Notes under the pieces: model-generated
The model's database searches: none
Seen by the model: the letters and a program-made list of their open reading frames with translations, nothing else
What the model was told of the DNA's origin: nothing
Position numbers and translations under genes: made by a program
Part shown: piece after piece, positions 34,411 through 45,399 of the stretch
Position numbering within the stretch: the first letter of the stretch is position 1
Layout: each line of letters starts with the position of its first letter
Assembly: GCF_002288925.2 (NCBI RefSeq)
Contig: NW_022098000.1
Location: 21,923,205-21,987,204 of the forward strand
Length of the DNA: 64,000 nucleotides
Source: Delphinapterus leucas
Lineage: Eukaryota > Chordata > Mammalia > Artiodactyla > Monodontidae
Direction of reading: 5' to 3'

Positions 34411-34834
34411 AGTGTCAGTTTCTACCATTACTTGATCAGGGAATAGTTCAGAGCCTAGACACCAGAGTTCATCCTCTTCCTTCCTCGGGCACAGGGTCAC
34501 CAGTGTACTCTATCACTGGCTTACTCCACCTAAAAGCTCTACAAGGTAATACGCAAATAAGCAAGGTCCTTTAACACAGACATTAAAAAAACATCCTCTG
34601 CTCCTGGGCAGGTGGGATGTCTAGCAATTTGCTCTACTCCCTCAGCCTGGTTGGGGGAACAGCAACCCTAAGCAGGGAAACCAGTGCCCCAGAGCCCGCT
34701 TCCCCAGGTGGGCCCCTCCTCTGTGCAGTGTTACGAAGCCTCAGGCCTCTCAGGCTACTGAGGCATACTCACCTTCACACAGCCATAAGCACAGGTTACA
34801 GAACTATCGTACTTGAAAGGTACATATTTAGAGA
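34411..34834. other. unannotated DNA
   Basis: No recognised repeat or exon. Confidence 0.5.
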
Positions 34835-35005
34835 CATTCGTGCAAATAATTGGCAGATACCTACTACATGCCAGACAGGACACAGGTACCAAGGATACGC
34901 GGGGAGCGTGCCAGACGCTGAGCAGAGACAGAAGGAAAGCACTCGTCAGCCTCACTTGACGAATGAGGAGACTGAGGCACACAGAGGTTAGTTAGTCATG
35001 TATAA
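34835..35005 (-). repeat. MIR-like SINE, reversed
   Basis: 'agatacctactacatgccag', 'gacgaatgaggagactgagg' and 'cacacagaggttagttag' are reversed MIR wording. Confidence 0.7.
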
Positions 35006-35249
35006 CCAAGGTTACACAAGCCGGAAGGGGTGGGAACATCTAATCGAGTCAAAAGCATCAAAGGTTCTAGGCTGTATGAGTTTGACTTACAAAGAACAGG
35101 GCCTTTTCTGTTATTTAGTTTGCTTTGCTTTTGTGTTTCTGTCGGTGCGGAGCAATTGAGGAAGCATCCAAATACAGCCTACAAGGCACATCTGGGGAGA
35201 TGTGAGTCTGTGGTGTGTGCAGAGTGAAAAGTGCCGGCAGGAAACGATG
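35006..35249. other. unannotated DNA
   Basis: No recognised feature. Confidence 0.45.
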
Positions 35250-35650
35250 CTGGATCAAGGGTGGCCCTAACAGGGAGTAAACGAAGGTGTTAGGGTGGAG
35301 CGCATGATCCCATTAACCTGTCACAAGACCTCTGTGACAGCACAGTTGGGAGCAGAACACAGGGAGGCAGGAAGGAGGAGGGGGAAACCAGGCACCTAGG
35401 AAGGACTGGTGGGCTGCGGACAGGGCAGAGCCCGAATGGACACCTGGTGACTTGATGGTTGGAGGGAGCGGGGGAAGGATGCAGCTGACAGGAGAAGGAC
35501 CCAGGCAGTGCTGCCAGCCTGACGGCCTGGGCACACAGGCGATGGCGGTGCTCCTGGCCATGCTGGCCAACAGGAGACAGGTTTGGAGGGCAACCAGGTG
35601 AATCAGCGGATGAGAAGTTCTGAACCTGGAGCTCAAAAGAAAGAAGTGGA
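35250..35650 (-). repeat. L2-like LINE relic, reversed
   Basis: 'acttgatggttggagggagc', 'gcggtgctcctggccatgct' and 'gttctgaacctggagctca' weakly follow reversed L2 ORF2. The long minus-strand frame through here (35313-35855, 180 codons) shows no recognisable family. Confidence 0.4.
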
Positions 35651-35689
35651 TTAGAAATAAAAGTCTGGGGTGGGGAGTATGACTCCGCA

Positions 35690-36000
35690 TGAGGGGGGAG
35701 CCGGCTGGGGGGAGGCACGAGGGCCTCGCCCGCCCGCGCCCTGCGTGGCTGACAGCTTGCAGCACATGGTGCTCTGCAGCATCCTGCCGGGGCCGGGCTG
35801 GGGCGGCCGCCGGGGCCCCCACGTGAGGGGGAGACCCGGGACTCTCAGAGGCCATGGCTGGCGCTCAGGGCCCTGCCTGTGGCCAGCGGGGGGCAGCGAC
35901 TGCAGCCTGGGTCGGTCAGCGGCCCTTGGAGCCCGGCCGGCGTGAGGCAGCCAAGGCCTGGGCCTGGTTACCTGGGCGGAGGGCGGGGAAAGTGGGGACC
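35690..36000. promoter_or_regulatory. small CpG-rich patch, possible promoter or enhancer
   Basis: CG dinucleotides become frequent ('cctcgcccgcccgcgccctg', 'gggcggccgccggggccccc', 'agcccggccggcgtgag'), unlike the CpG-poor flanks. Frames open on both strands. No TATA box, initiator or splice donor stands out apart from 'ccggcgtgaggcag' at about 35937. It might be an alternative promoter, a GC-rich enhancer or a gene-conversion-driven GC spike. Confidence 0.4.
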
Positions 36001-36640
36001 CGCCATCCCTGGGGACCAGTGGGAAGGTCCATGGAAGTTAGACCTGGTCGGCCTGTTTTCAGAGGGAGGCCCGGGTTAGAGGACCCTTTAGCCACTGTGG
36101 AGGAAGTTAGATCTTCAGGGTGCAGCTCTACAGACCCTTCTGGGTGTTGGGGGAGGGCCCAGTTCCATTCGCTCTCAGCCAGGCTGGGCCTGGGCCGTGC
36201 GGCGCCCTCACGTCACTCTGGCTGCAGATCGTTCTCCTCCCAGGTCACTGTAAGAAAGTCTTCCTACCCTCCTCCTTTGTTGGGATGCCCTTGTTAACAT
36301 TGTCGGCTCACCTGCATCTTTCTGCCTGGGTGGGCTTTTAAGGCTTCTAGGCGTTTGTACACTTTTGGTTTAAAACCATGGGGGGAGGTATGGAGCCCAC
36401 TGCTGGCAGGTCTTTTACTTGCTGATTGTGTATTTCTGGGGCTAGATTTTAAAGCAGCCCTTTTGGTTGTTACTAGGAAGACATGTTAGGGAAAGAAAAA
36501 AAAAAGAGTGACTTCTGTCGAAAGCTAAATGTTTGAAAAATTGACCCAATTAATACAAGTTTTAGGTGAAGTTCTTTGAGACATGAAGGGAGGTAGGATG
36601 TGTTCTTGGAAAGGTCTTTTCAGATTCTGAAAGGCTTGTC
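36001..36640. other. unannotated DNA
   Basis: No recognised repeat or exon. Confidence 0.5.
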
Positions 36641-36652
36641 AAAGTGCAAGCG

Positions 36653-36975
36653 TTGGGGTATCCCTGGTGGCGCAGTGGTTAAGAATCCGCCTGCCAGTGC
36701 AGGGGACACGGGTTCGAGCCCTGGTCCGGGAGATCCCACATGCCGCAGAGCAACTAAGCCCGTGTGCCACAACTACTGAGCCTGCACCCTAGAGCCCGTG
36801 AGCCACAACTACTGAGCCCACATGCCACAACTACTGAAGCCCATGCACCTAGAGCCTGTGCTCCACAACAAGAGAAGCCACTGCAACAAAGAGTAGCCCC
36901 TGCTCACCACAACTAGAGAAAGCCCGCGTGCAGCAACGAAGACCCAACGCAGCCAAAGATAAATAAATAAATTTA
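36653..36975 (+). mobile_element. CHR-type SINE, long form, host of a nested SINE
   Basis: Head 'ttggggtatccctggtggcg', tail 'gacccaacgcagcc' then '(aaat)n'. The TSD 'aaagtgcaagc' at 36641-36651 is repeated at 37222-37232, so the whole block up to 37221 belongs to this insertion, including the younger reversed SINE in its tail. The right TSD abuts the RPL22 retrocopy. Confidence 0.94.
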
Positions 36976-37189
36976 CTTTTTTTTTTTTTTTTTTTTGCGG
37001 TACTCGGGCCTCTCACTGTCGTGGCCTCTCCCGTTGCGGAGCACAGGCCCCGGACGCGCAGGCTCAGCGGCCATGGCTCACGGGCCCAGCCGCTCCGCAG
37101 CATGTGAGATCTTCCCAGACCGGGGCACGAACCTGTGTCCCCTGTATCGGGAGGTGGACTCTCAACCACTGTGCCACCAGGGAAGCCCT
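36976..37189 (-). mobile_element. CHR-type SINE, short form, reversed, nested
   Basis: T20, 'gcggtactcgggcctctcac' ... 'gccaccagggaagccc'. It inserted in the tail of the long SINE: TSD 'aaataaataaattta' at 36961-36975 and 37190-37204. Confidence 0.94.
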
Positions 37190-37232
37190 AAATAAATAAA
37201 TTTAAAAACCAATAAATAAATAAAGTGCAAGC

Positions 37233-37668
37233 ATGGAAAAAGCTTGTGGCGAAGGGGGGCAAGAAAAAGCAGGTCCAGAAGTTTACTCTTGACTGTGCCC
37301 ATCCTGTAGAAGATGGAATCATGGATGCTGCCAATTTTGAGCAGTTCCTTCAGGAAAGAATGAAAGTGCATGGAAAAGCTGGGAATCTCAGAGGAGGTGT
37401 TATAACAATCGAAAGAAGCAAAAGCAAAATCACTGTAACTTCCGAGGTGCCTTTTTCCAAAAAGTATTTGAAATATCTCACGAAAAAATATTTGAAGAAT
37501 CATCATCTACGTGATCGGTTATGCACAGCTGCTAACAGGAAAGAAAGTTGTGAGTTAACGTTACTTCTAGATTAATCAAGATGAATAAGAGGAGGAAGAT
37601 GAGGACTGAAACTCAGCTATCTGGAGTATTTTATATGAATTCTTAAATAAAATTTAGGAAAAAAAAAA
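37233..37668 (+). pseudogene. RPL22: RPL22 (ribosomal protein eL22) processed pseudogene
   Basis: The conceptual protein keeps most of eL22: '[13 protein letters not shown]', '[17 protein letters not shown]', 'GKAGNLRGG', '[19 protein letters not shown]', '[11 protein letters not shown]'. It resembles RPL22 rather than the RPL22L1 paralogue, which differs in the N-terminal and '[10 protein letters not shown]' regions. There are no introns. AATAAA lies at 37646-37651 and an A tail follows. Lesions: bases after the ATG (37233-37235) are missing, so the ATG is out of frame with the body; a one-base insertion near 37560 ends the frame early at 37573-37575; an in-frame-equivalent stop falls in the acidic tail ('gatgaataagagg'). 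One lysine codon is deleted in the basic N-terminus. The nearest in-frame alternative start is a GTG in the SINE target duplication, so translation is not expected. Confidence 0.92.
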
Positions 37669-39185
37669 GAAATGTCTGAGATGGACAATGGGTTGGGTGG
37701 GTGGGTGAATACTTGAATCCATGGGTTAAGTAAATCACCCACTGAGATTGGTTTTCCAACAGTACTTTGCAACTATTCACCTACATCTTGAATTTCGGGA
37801 AGCACTTTAAAATATGCCAGTCCCATTTCCTAAAAGATGGTAAACTCAAGCATGGAGCTCTGTACCAGGGCTCAATGTAGAGCACCCACCTCACTCTGCA
37901 CTCGCAGCCACCTTCCTCTGGGTCGCTGAGCCTCTTCCAAACCTACCGCGCCTTGCAAAGAAAACAAAAAGGATCTGCCATAACAAGCCCAGCACATACA
38001 GCATTCTCCTGGGTTCACGAAGTCCTGAAACACTGTCTTTAAGGGGGTATTTGGAGAAGCTCCGACCTGTTTCACAGGACAACCGCCTTCTTGGCTGAAA
38101 CAAACTTGCAGACAATGGAAGGCCGCACAGATCTGGATATGAGATCCTCTGCAAGCCTCTAACTGGTCCCTTAAAGACCCAGCTTAAAGAGGCCGAGCTC
38201 TACTTCCACCCCATTTCTAACATACAAATCAGACTGCAACTGCAGATAGCTGGGAGACAAACATTCAAGCGGCTTTTCAGCAACATTAAGCAGCTGACCA
38301 CAGCCTGATATGATTACTTGATTAACTGACGTGATTACTTGAATATTCAAAATAAATAGTCATGTTCTCCAAGCTAATTCATACAAAATATACAAAGGCA
38401 GCCTTACAGCCTTGGTTGAAATTAAAAGAGGGTGGAGAAATATAATTAACAAAGATAAGTTATGTACCCCCCTGGAGAGAAAATGTCTTAGATTTTAATT
38501 CAAATCTGTGTAACATAAATAAGGGTGTGACACGAAAACACATTTCTTCTTAAAAACTCAATCTAAACCTCCATATTTTATAACTGTTGTTCAGGTGTGT
38601 GTGGGGGGGTGGGAATGGGAGGAACAGGCAGGGTTAAAATGTGTTTCAAAAAGAAAAAAGCCTGGTACGATCTGGCATTTTTAAAAGCAAACACAACCCA
38701 GCAATCAATCTATCATGTCCTCTACAGAGTGTCTAAAGCCAACAGTTATTTTATCACCTGGTAACATTCCATGTTAATATATAAACAATTCTGTGAATTT
38801 TGTGATCCTCATATTTTAGGAATTATGGTACTTAACAGCCATCATAATGTTGTCAGACCTAGTGACCCACACCCAGAAAGAAAACGAGGAAGTCCTAAAA
38901 CAGTAAGAATCCCAAGAGGACTGAAGGGCTGGGGAAGATGTTATTCTGAACAGCCCGAACAAGCAGCCTTTAACCAGGCCTGTGTCAGAATGACCCAGAT
39001 GTTCTCAAAACACACAGGATGTACACCTCTACTCAAGGGAGATCAGACAATCCGCAGATGGAGGCTGCCTGGAGGATGTGGGTGCCCTTCCCTCCCAACC
39101 CACAGCCCTCAGGTCTTATACACCTTGTAGATCAAACCCAGGCTGCGCTGGGGTCAGACAAGGAAACCGACGCTGGATGCCCTCA
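37669..39185. other. unannotated DNA
   Basis: A 'gggttgggtgggtgggtg' G-rich run sits at 37690-37707. Otherwise no repeat is recognised; the 119-codon frame at 38771-39130 shows no motif. Confidence 0.5.
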
Positions 39186-39189
39186 ACCA

Positions 39190-39385
39190 GTCTGGGTTTG
39201 AACCCGGCCTCTGTCACCTGCTAGCTGGGAGGCCTTGAACAAGTCACTTAACCTTTCTGTGTATTAGTTTCTCATCTGTAAAACTGGGGTACCTACCTCA
39301 TGGGGAGTTTGGTGAGGCCAAAATGAATTGACAGATGTAGAGCACCTTAGAAAAGCGCCTGGCATGTAGTGTATTTAGCACCCAC
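39190..39385 (+). repeat. MIR SINE, nearly complete
   Basis: 'gggtttgaacccggcctctg' + 'tcacctgctagctgggagg', 'aacaagtcacttaacctttc', 'tctcatctgtaaaactgggg', 'tacctacctcatggggag' and 'gcgcctggcatgtagt'. It is one of the best-preserved MIR copies in the window. Confidence 0.92.
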
Positions 39386-39569
39386 AGAACAGCCTCATTC
39401 TCTTCATAAGTTGCAAACATTGCCCAACTGCAGTGTCATTTATTCTTCTGAAGAACATTATAACAGAAGATTGAGTCAGCTGAGTAAACAATGCTTCAGT
39501 GAACATCCTATCCAATAGAGGGATTATTTTTTAACTACGCACATCAAATTAAGTCAGTCCCCTACTTAA

Positions 39570-39725
39570 CTTTTATGTATAATATCGATAGTCTGGACAC
39601 CCTCCAAAGGAGGCACAGGTATTATCACCTGCAAGTTCTACACAGAAGTCTCAGAGGTGCAGTGACTGGCCTGCCGGAGCCTGCCCAGCCTTGTGGGGCA
39701 GAGCTGGGTCCCTATCCTGTGCAGC
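39570..39725 (-). repeat. MIR-like relic, reversed
   Basis: 'ggtattatcacctgcaag', 'gtctcagaggtgcagtgact' and 'ggcagagctgggtcc' retain reversed MIR order. Confidence 0.6.
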
Positions 39726-40362
39726 TGCTAACCTGAAAGGCCTCTTTGCCAATCCCCTTCCTATAGCTTTGCTAACTTTAAAAAAAAGCACAGTAGATGC
39801 TCTTAATAAATGCACCTCAGATCCACAGTAAAGCTAAACATTCGGAAGTTTTGTAAGAAGTAAGCTCAAATTTTCACAGAGGTACATATCAGCTCACAAA
39901 CAGGGCAGATAGAGGTGTCAACAACTCCTGTAGATATTAAGGTAATGTATTTCTTCTGCCAAAACCTGAAGCAGAGGTACCCTGAACGCTACCCTCAAGG
40001 GACGTACAGCGCACGGCCAAACTTCCCAGGGAAGCAAATGAATAATCATTGAATTCGGCGTCATAAGAACTCTTCTTTGGGGAAGGAGAAATTCACAATT
40101 ACTCTGTAGGAGTGTGTGCTATCCCAAGACAGAAGGAACAGGTACTCTGGGGTTCAGAACAACTCAGATAAAATAAGGACCAGAGTGGCCAATTCTCCAG
40201 TGTGGCTTTAATTAGGTCTGTTTAGTATACACTTATCAGAGATTAGCTCTGACACAGTAAAACTGTTGACAATGGGGAAAGAAATGGGCAGAGGGCGTGT
40301 GCTAGCAGGAGGGCGTGAACCTAGTGTTAGGACTGTCCTTTGAAACTGCAGGTGTTTCAAGA
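39726..40362. other. unannotated DNA
   Basis: No recognised feature. Confidence 0.5.
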
Positions 40363-40376
40363 AGATGGTTATTCTA

Positions 40377-40548
40377 GGGGCTTCCCTGGTGGCGCAGTGG
40401 ACGGGTTCGTGCCCTGGTCGGGGAAGATCCACATGCCGCGGAGCGGCTAGGCCCGTGAGCCATGGCCACTGAGCCTGCGCGGCCGGAGCCTGTGCTCCGC
40501 AACGGGAGAGGCCACAACAGTGAGAGGCCCGCGTACCGCAAAAAAAAG
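40377..40548 (+). mobile_element. CHR-type SINE, short form, internal deletion
   Basis: Head 'ggggcttccctggtggcgca' runs from 'gtgg' directly into 'acgggttcgtgccc', missing about 30 bases between the A- and B-box regions. Exact 13-bp core TSD 'gatggttattcta'-type: 'aagatggttattcta' (40362-40376) and 'aaaatggttattcta' (40549-40563). Confidence 0.94.
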
Positions 40549-40563
40549 AAAATGGTTATTCTA

Positions 40564-41405
40564 ACTGCAGAAAGCATGAGAGTCCCAGCACTAAAAATCT
40601 TAAGTGAAAAACTATTTCCTAAATCCCAGTCAGCAAGAAAACATTCATCAAACAAAAGGTACCAAAGTCTAACTTAAGATACAAGGAATACTGAGACATC
40701 GCACACAACTGTGCTTTAAATAGGAAGCATAAGGATTCAGTCTTCCTAAAAACTCACCAAGTATGAATATTTTCAATCCAGGGGCCACACAATTCCAAAA
40801 GCAAATGCATAAGTCAAATAAAAGTGTCCCCGTAGAGGAAACATGCCAGTGGGAATCAAAGAGCTTGGTAATGATAACATTTAGGGGTTGAAATCGGGAT
40901 CAGGTGGGAGGAGGGATTCTATGACAGAAACTCAAAATGAGGTCAGTCTACCTTCCTGAACAACTCACTCTGCTAGGCCGGAACATCTCCAGCAGTTACG
41001 ATTAACCTCTTAAGGAGAAAACTGTAATTTCCATCACTGATTCTGACATCTACCTTACTGAGACCTAAATGACTTCAACTTTCATTCTCTATCCCTGGTC
41101 AAACAGAAACAAAGGATTTGCTCTCGGCAAAAGTGAAAATAAAAAATTTTCGTTCTGAGACAGACTTGAAAATCACCTTGGTGTAACTGTTTATTTTTAA
41201 AGAAAGGGACCAATGCCCAGAATTGATTTTCTTAAGGCTGATGGCAAGTTTAGGATAGGGAACCAGGGCAGCCGGGCTCTATACAAGGATGAGGCACTCT
41301 ACCTGAACCACTGTGCCTTCCAAACCTCTCAGATTACTTCCGTTTTAATAACAAAGAAATATGCGTGTGCTTTACCATAATCCTGTATTAGGAGGCAATG
41401 TTTAT
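40564..41405. other. unannotated DNA with a possible MIR relic
   Basis: 'aaagaaagggaccaatgccc' at 41200 may be a MIR end. Otherwise nothing recognised. Confidence 0.45.
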
Positions 41406-41409
41406 TTTA

Positions 41410-41600
41410 GTATCTCTTACGTAAGCTGAGGTAACTCAGTGGGTGAGAGGAACCCAGAGGCCTTGGTTCTCACTCCTGGCTCTGCCAGCAACTGGCTCCA
41501 TGAGCTTCAGCAATACTGAGACTTTACTTTTCTCACCAACAATACGTCATTAAAAGCTGGGAAGCATCCTGATTTCAGTAATATTAAAATGCGAAAGACG
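41410..41600 (+). repeat. MIR SINE
   Basis: 'ggttctcactcctggctctg' + 'ccagcaactggctccatgag' and 'gactttacttttctcacc' follow MIR. Frames of 113 and 66 codons on the minus strand nearby have no recognisable motif. Confidence 0.6.
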
Positions 41601-42200
41601 GCTTGTGTGATTTTACCATGCCACTGACTGTAAGCTGCATCTCTACCCAGATATGTGAAAATGTGAAAAACTGCCTGAAAACGGATGAAATGTGGTGGAA
41701 ACACACACCTGTAAAGTGGCGGACAAACACCAGCTGCAAAGAGGACCGCGGGCCCGACAGGGGGAGAAAGGGCCTGTCTGGATGGAACGTGGGCCCTTAA
41801 GATGTTTCCACCTGAGGACAAAGCCTCCTCCCTCTTCCCCCACGACACCGCATTTCTTCTAACTCCCAGGCCTGAGAGCGCCCTTCCTCTTGCTGGCCCT
41901 CAATCCAGCTGGTCTCCAAGTTGCGTAGATCTTGTCCTAGAAACAACCTCATGTGATTAGCTCGCTGCAGTCTGTGCTCATGGCTGTGGCTCCAGGTGAG
42001 GCCTCACCACTGCCCTGGCCTCCAACAGCCTCCCAGTCCACCCCCACACAGCCCCGGTGTCCGTCCTCGCCAATCCCCACCACGTACTCTGACCACACTC
42101 ATATTCTTGGAACACAGGATTCACAACGCACTCCTTCTGGTTCAAAAGCTTCAGCGGTCCTGTTACCCAACATCTCAGGAAAGACAGCAGGCTACTGGGT
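41601..42200. other. unannotated DNA
   Basis: Possible L2 relic at about 41990-42150 ('cctggcctccaacagcctcc'). No call. Confidence 0.4.
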
Positions 42201-42204
42201 CAAG

Positions 42205-42355
42205 TCCACCCAGGCTGGAATGATTTGTGACCTTGGGCAAGACTAAAACTTCTGAGCCTCCATTTCCTCATCTGTTAAGTGGGAATGCTCACAGTACCAA
42301 TTAACAGTACTTGAGATAAACCCACATAAAAGGGCTCAATGCAGAGTTTGATATG
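42205..42355 (+). repeat. MIR SINE
   Basis: 'tttgtgaccttgggcaagac', 'tgagcctccatttcctcatc' + 'tgttaagtgggaatgc', 'gggctcaatgcagag' keep MIR order. Confidence 0.78.
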
Positions 42356-42388
42356 TACTAAGTTTAATAAAAGTTAGCCCCCCCCCCT

Positions 42389-42561
42389 TTTTTTTTTGCG
42401 GTACACGGGACTCTCACTGTTGTGGCCTCTCCCGTTGCAGAGCGCAGGCTCAGCGGCCATGGCTCACAGGCCCAGCCGCTCCGCGGCATGTGGGATCTTC
42501 CCGGACCGGGGCACGAACCCGTGTCCCCTGCATCGGCAGGCGGACTCTCAACCACTGCGCC
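42389..42561 (-). mobile_element. CHR-type SINE, short form, reversed, truncated
   Basis: T10, 'gcggtacacgggactctcac', then about 15 bases missing ('gagcgcaggctcagc' joins two blocks), ending 'aaccactgcgcca' without the usual 'ccagggaagcc' head. So it lacks the first ~14 bases. A run of 9 C precedes the T tract. Confidence 0.9.
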
Positions 42562-43685
42562 AACTTGCCTTTCTAACCTTTCTTTCCACTTCTGCCCTAT
42601 TAGCTTCAGGCAACTGGGCTACTTGCTTTAATGCCCAATGATTCACTTGTTTGCTCTCCAAACTCCCTCTCCTAGAATGCCCACCCTCTGACCTCTGTGC
42701 GCCCATAAGATTCCTCTATGACGGGTAAAGTGAAATTCAAATATTGATTCAGTTCTGTTTCATTTAATCCAATCATCTCTTTGATGGGGCCTGACATCCT
42801 TGGAGGCCCTTATAGCCGACACACCCCCCATGTCCACAGAGGCCCTTCCTGAAAGTGTAGTTAGCAGCCAGGTAGGTGAGATGAGATTTAAATCCACTTC
42901 CTCAGTTTGGGATGGGCCCCAGGTTATCAGATTTCATTGTTTTAGTTATTACTTCAAGTAACCAAAGCCAAAATCAATCACCTCAAGGGCAAGGACCCTC
43001 TTTGGAAGGTGGTGGGAAGGGAAGTTCCCACATGAGAATATGGTAATAAGGGGTCCAGACTAGCTGGCAGTCATCTTGCAAAATCAGCCTATGGACATAA
43101 CCAACATCTGAGGAGACTTCAGAGAAACAGAGCAAAAGTTCTGCCTATGGGACTTTTCAGGTCAGATGGTCATTTAAGCCCATCTGCATTGGGTTTTCTG
43201 TCTCTTGCACGAAAAACAGGCCCATCAGTGCTAGGCACTGATACATCTAACATGGTGAGCTCTGCCATAAAGCTTTCCCAGAAACAGTGAGACAAGCCCC
43301 CTGGAAATCTGCTTCTGATACCCTTCTAGTAGAAGGTGCAGATTAAGTATGGGTATAAAAGGATTAAAGTGTAAACTCATTCAGGAAGCCCTTTGGAGTC
43401 AGAAACTGTCGTTCAGCTTTGTATACAACCTCTTCCCCCAAGACACACACACACAGTACACACTCAGTAACTGACAAGTCAATTAATTAATAAAGAGAGT
43501 AAATCAAATGTGGGCTAAAAGGAAGGAATAGACTTGACACAGATTTAAAAATGGCAAATTGTTAATCTTGGATGGCTCGAAGATGGACCTTTAATCATGA
43601 GGTTAGAGTTTTAAGTTACAGAGTAACAGAGTTACATAAAGGGCAGAGCCCACTGACCAAATCCTCCCAGCAGCAAGGACAGAGG
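42562..43685. other. unannotated DNA
   Basis: Single-copy-looking; '(ac)n' at 43444-43454. Nothing coding recognised. Confidence 0.5.
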
Positions 43686-43689
43686 AATG

Positions 43690-43865
43690 AGCATGTATGT
43701 TACAGAAGACAGAGCTATGTGATTTGGACAAGTCACTTGGCATTTCTAGGCCTTAGTTCTCAATTCTTTATAAAAGAGGTAGGGGATAGCACTTCTCACA
43801 GGGAGGCTGTAAGAATTATGTACGGAAAGCAACTATTAATAGGAAGGTGCTCACATCAGTAATAC
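43690..43865 (+). repeat. MIR SINE
   Basis: 'gagctatgtgatttggacaa' + 'gtcacttggcatttctaggc', 'ctcacagggaggctgtaag' and 'ggtgctcacatcagtaa' in MIR order. Confidence 0.75.
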
Positions 43866-44460
43866 CTGAAACTGAATGCATGCAAAGACAGACCTATTTT
43901 GGGAACTAACTAATGGAAAGATTATCCCATCAGTAAAAGAGTTAGTAGGCATAAAAGAGGTATTAGACTTAATTACAAATTTTCTTAGGGGAAGGATGTG
44001 GCCCCGAGTAAGAAAGAAATAAAACCATCACTCACACTCTCTACTATCTACTTAGGCATCAAAGTCACCCTAAAGGAAAGTAAACAGTTTTGCCTTGATT
44101 TGTATAATTCAAGTTGGAAATAAGACACCCAAGTACCGATACTCACTCCTACAAACAGGAGGGCAATCAACTGTTATGCTAAGAGGAAAAGAGGGGGCAG
44201 TGGAAAAAAGATCCTTGCAGACATCCAAAAATTAAGAATTCTGACACCCCTCCCGCACAAAAAAAGAAAAAGGAAGCTCAGTCGATCCCAGGGAAGGAGA
44301 TAACTCACCTCATTTTCAAAAGTGACTTTGCAGGAATGCTGGCATTAGTGTCTGTGAAAACCTAGTTTTGAATATTTTCCCAGTTACTTGAGATTCTCCA
44401 GCTGTATCCTTGGCCACACCCCCTAAACCTCACTTCCCCTTCCCCAAGAAGAAAAATAAG
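43866..44460. other. unannotated DNA
   Basis: AT-rich; no feature recognised. Confidence 0.5.
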
Positions 44461-44464
44461 TGAA

Positions 44465-44600
44465 GAAGAAACATTTATCAAACCCATGCTGGGCACTTTC
44501 AACTGTGTCATCTCTTGGAATCCCTAACAATTCTGCAACGTGAAACCTGTGGACAGACGAGGAAATTGAGTCAAGAGGGTGAGGACAGTGTCTGAACTTA
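44465..44600 (-). repeat. MIR SINE, reversed
   Basis: 'acatttatcaaacccatgct' + 'gggcactttcaactgtg', 'gaatccctaacaattctgc', 'cagacgaggaaattgagtca' follow reversed MIR. Confidence 0.78.
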
Positions 44601-45399
44601 TGATGTACTTTTCTTGAAGAAAATTTGGCCATCAAATCTATACACTTTTTACTTTCACTTTTCAGCCCAGTTCTGTTCTATATTCTGTAAAATTAACCAT
44701 CTGTAACCATCAATAACACTCTCCCTTTTCTCTTCAGTTAGAAACAGAAAAGAAATATAAAAAAGAGGAACTGTACAGAAAAAATTCCTGGCAATGAGAA
44801 GTTATAATCTGGGGTAAGAATCTAAAAGGGACATGAGTGACATTTCTCTTTCAAGTACGGAGCTTTCCTTGGAGAATCCCAGGCAGCTTCCGAACGAACT
44901 AAAAAAGTGATCCGCTTATCCCTAACAGCAGATGGAAAGTTAAAGTGTTCGTCCACAGATAGGCTGTGTCCCTATCTGAGATTATGCACCGAACGCTGTT
45001 GGCTGAGAGGTGGTGCAAGCAAAACAAGTGCACACCAACAGGTTATCTACGGAATGGTTAGGCGAACAAGTTACAAAGCCTAACAAGCAACGTTAGCTCT
45101 TCGTCCTACCCTATAAAGAAAGCACTTCCTGCCACGGGGCCCGCTATTAAAGAATTAAGGCTGCTCGCTCCCCACTATTCTCCCGCCGCATGCCTAGGTT
45201 CCGCAGCCCAGCTCACAAGTCATGCACTGGATTCTTCCATACGGGACTCCTCACCCCTCACCCCAAAGTGGACCAAATGCATTATCCAATTTGCAATCAA
45301 GAAGCCAGGAGCTGAGCTGAACTACAATCGTGAGCAGGGGAAACCATCAACCTAAAAGTGCAAGGGCACGGAACGGTTGCAAGACACAGTTTAAAAGAA
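44601..45399. other. unannotated DNA leading into CpG island 1
   Basis: No repeat recognised, consistent with the usual repeat depletion around an active promoter. Base composition rises towards 45400. Confidence 0.5.

Noticed and set aside
35313..35855. 180-codon minus-strand frame
   Set aside because: It runs from a CpG-rich patch into an L2-like relic, with no domain; open frames also occur on the opposite strand.
37225..37575. Apparently translatable 116-codon RPL22-like frame
   Set aside because: The in-frame initiator is a GTG within a SINE target duplication, the true ATG is out of frame and the C-terminus is lost by a frameshift; treated as a pseudogene.
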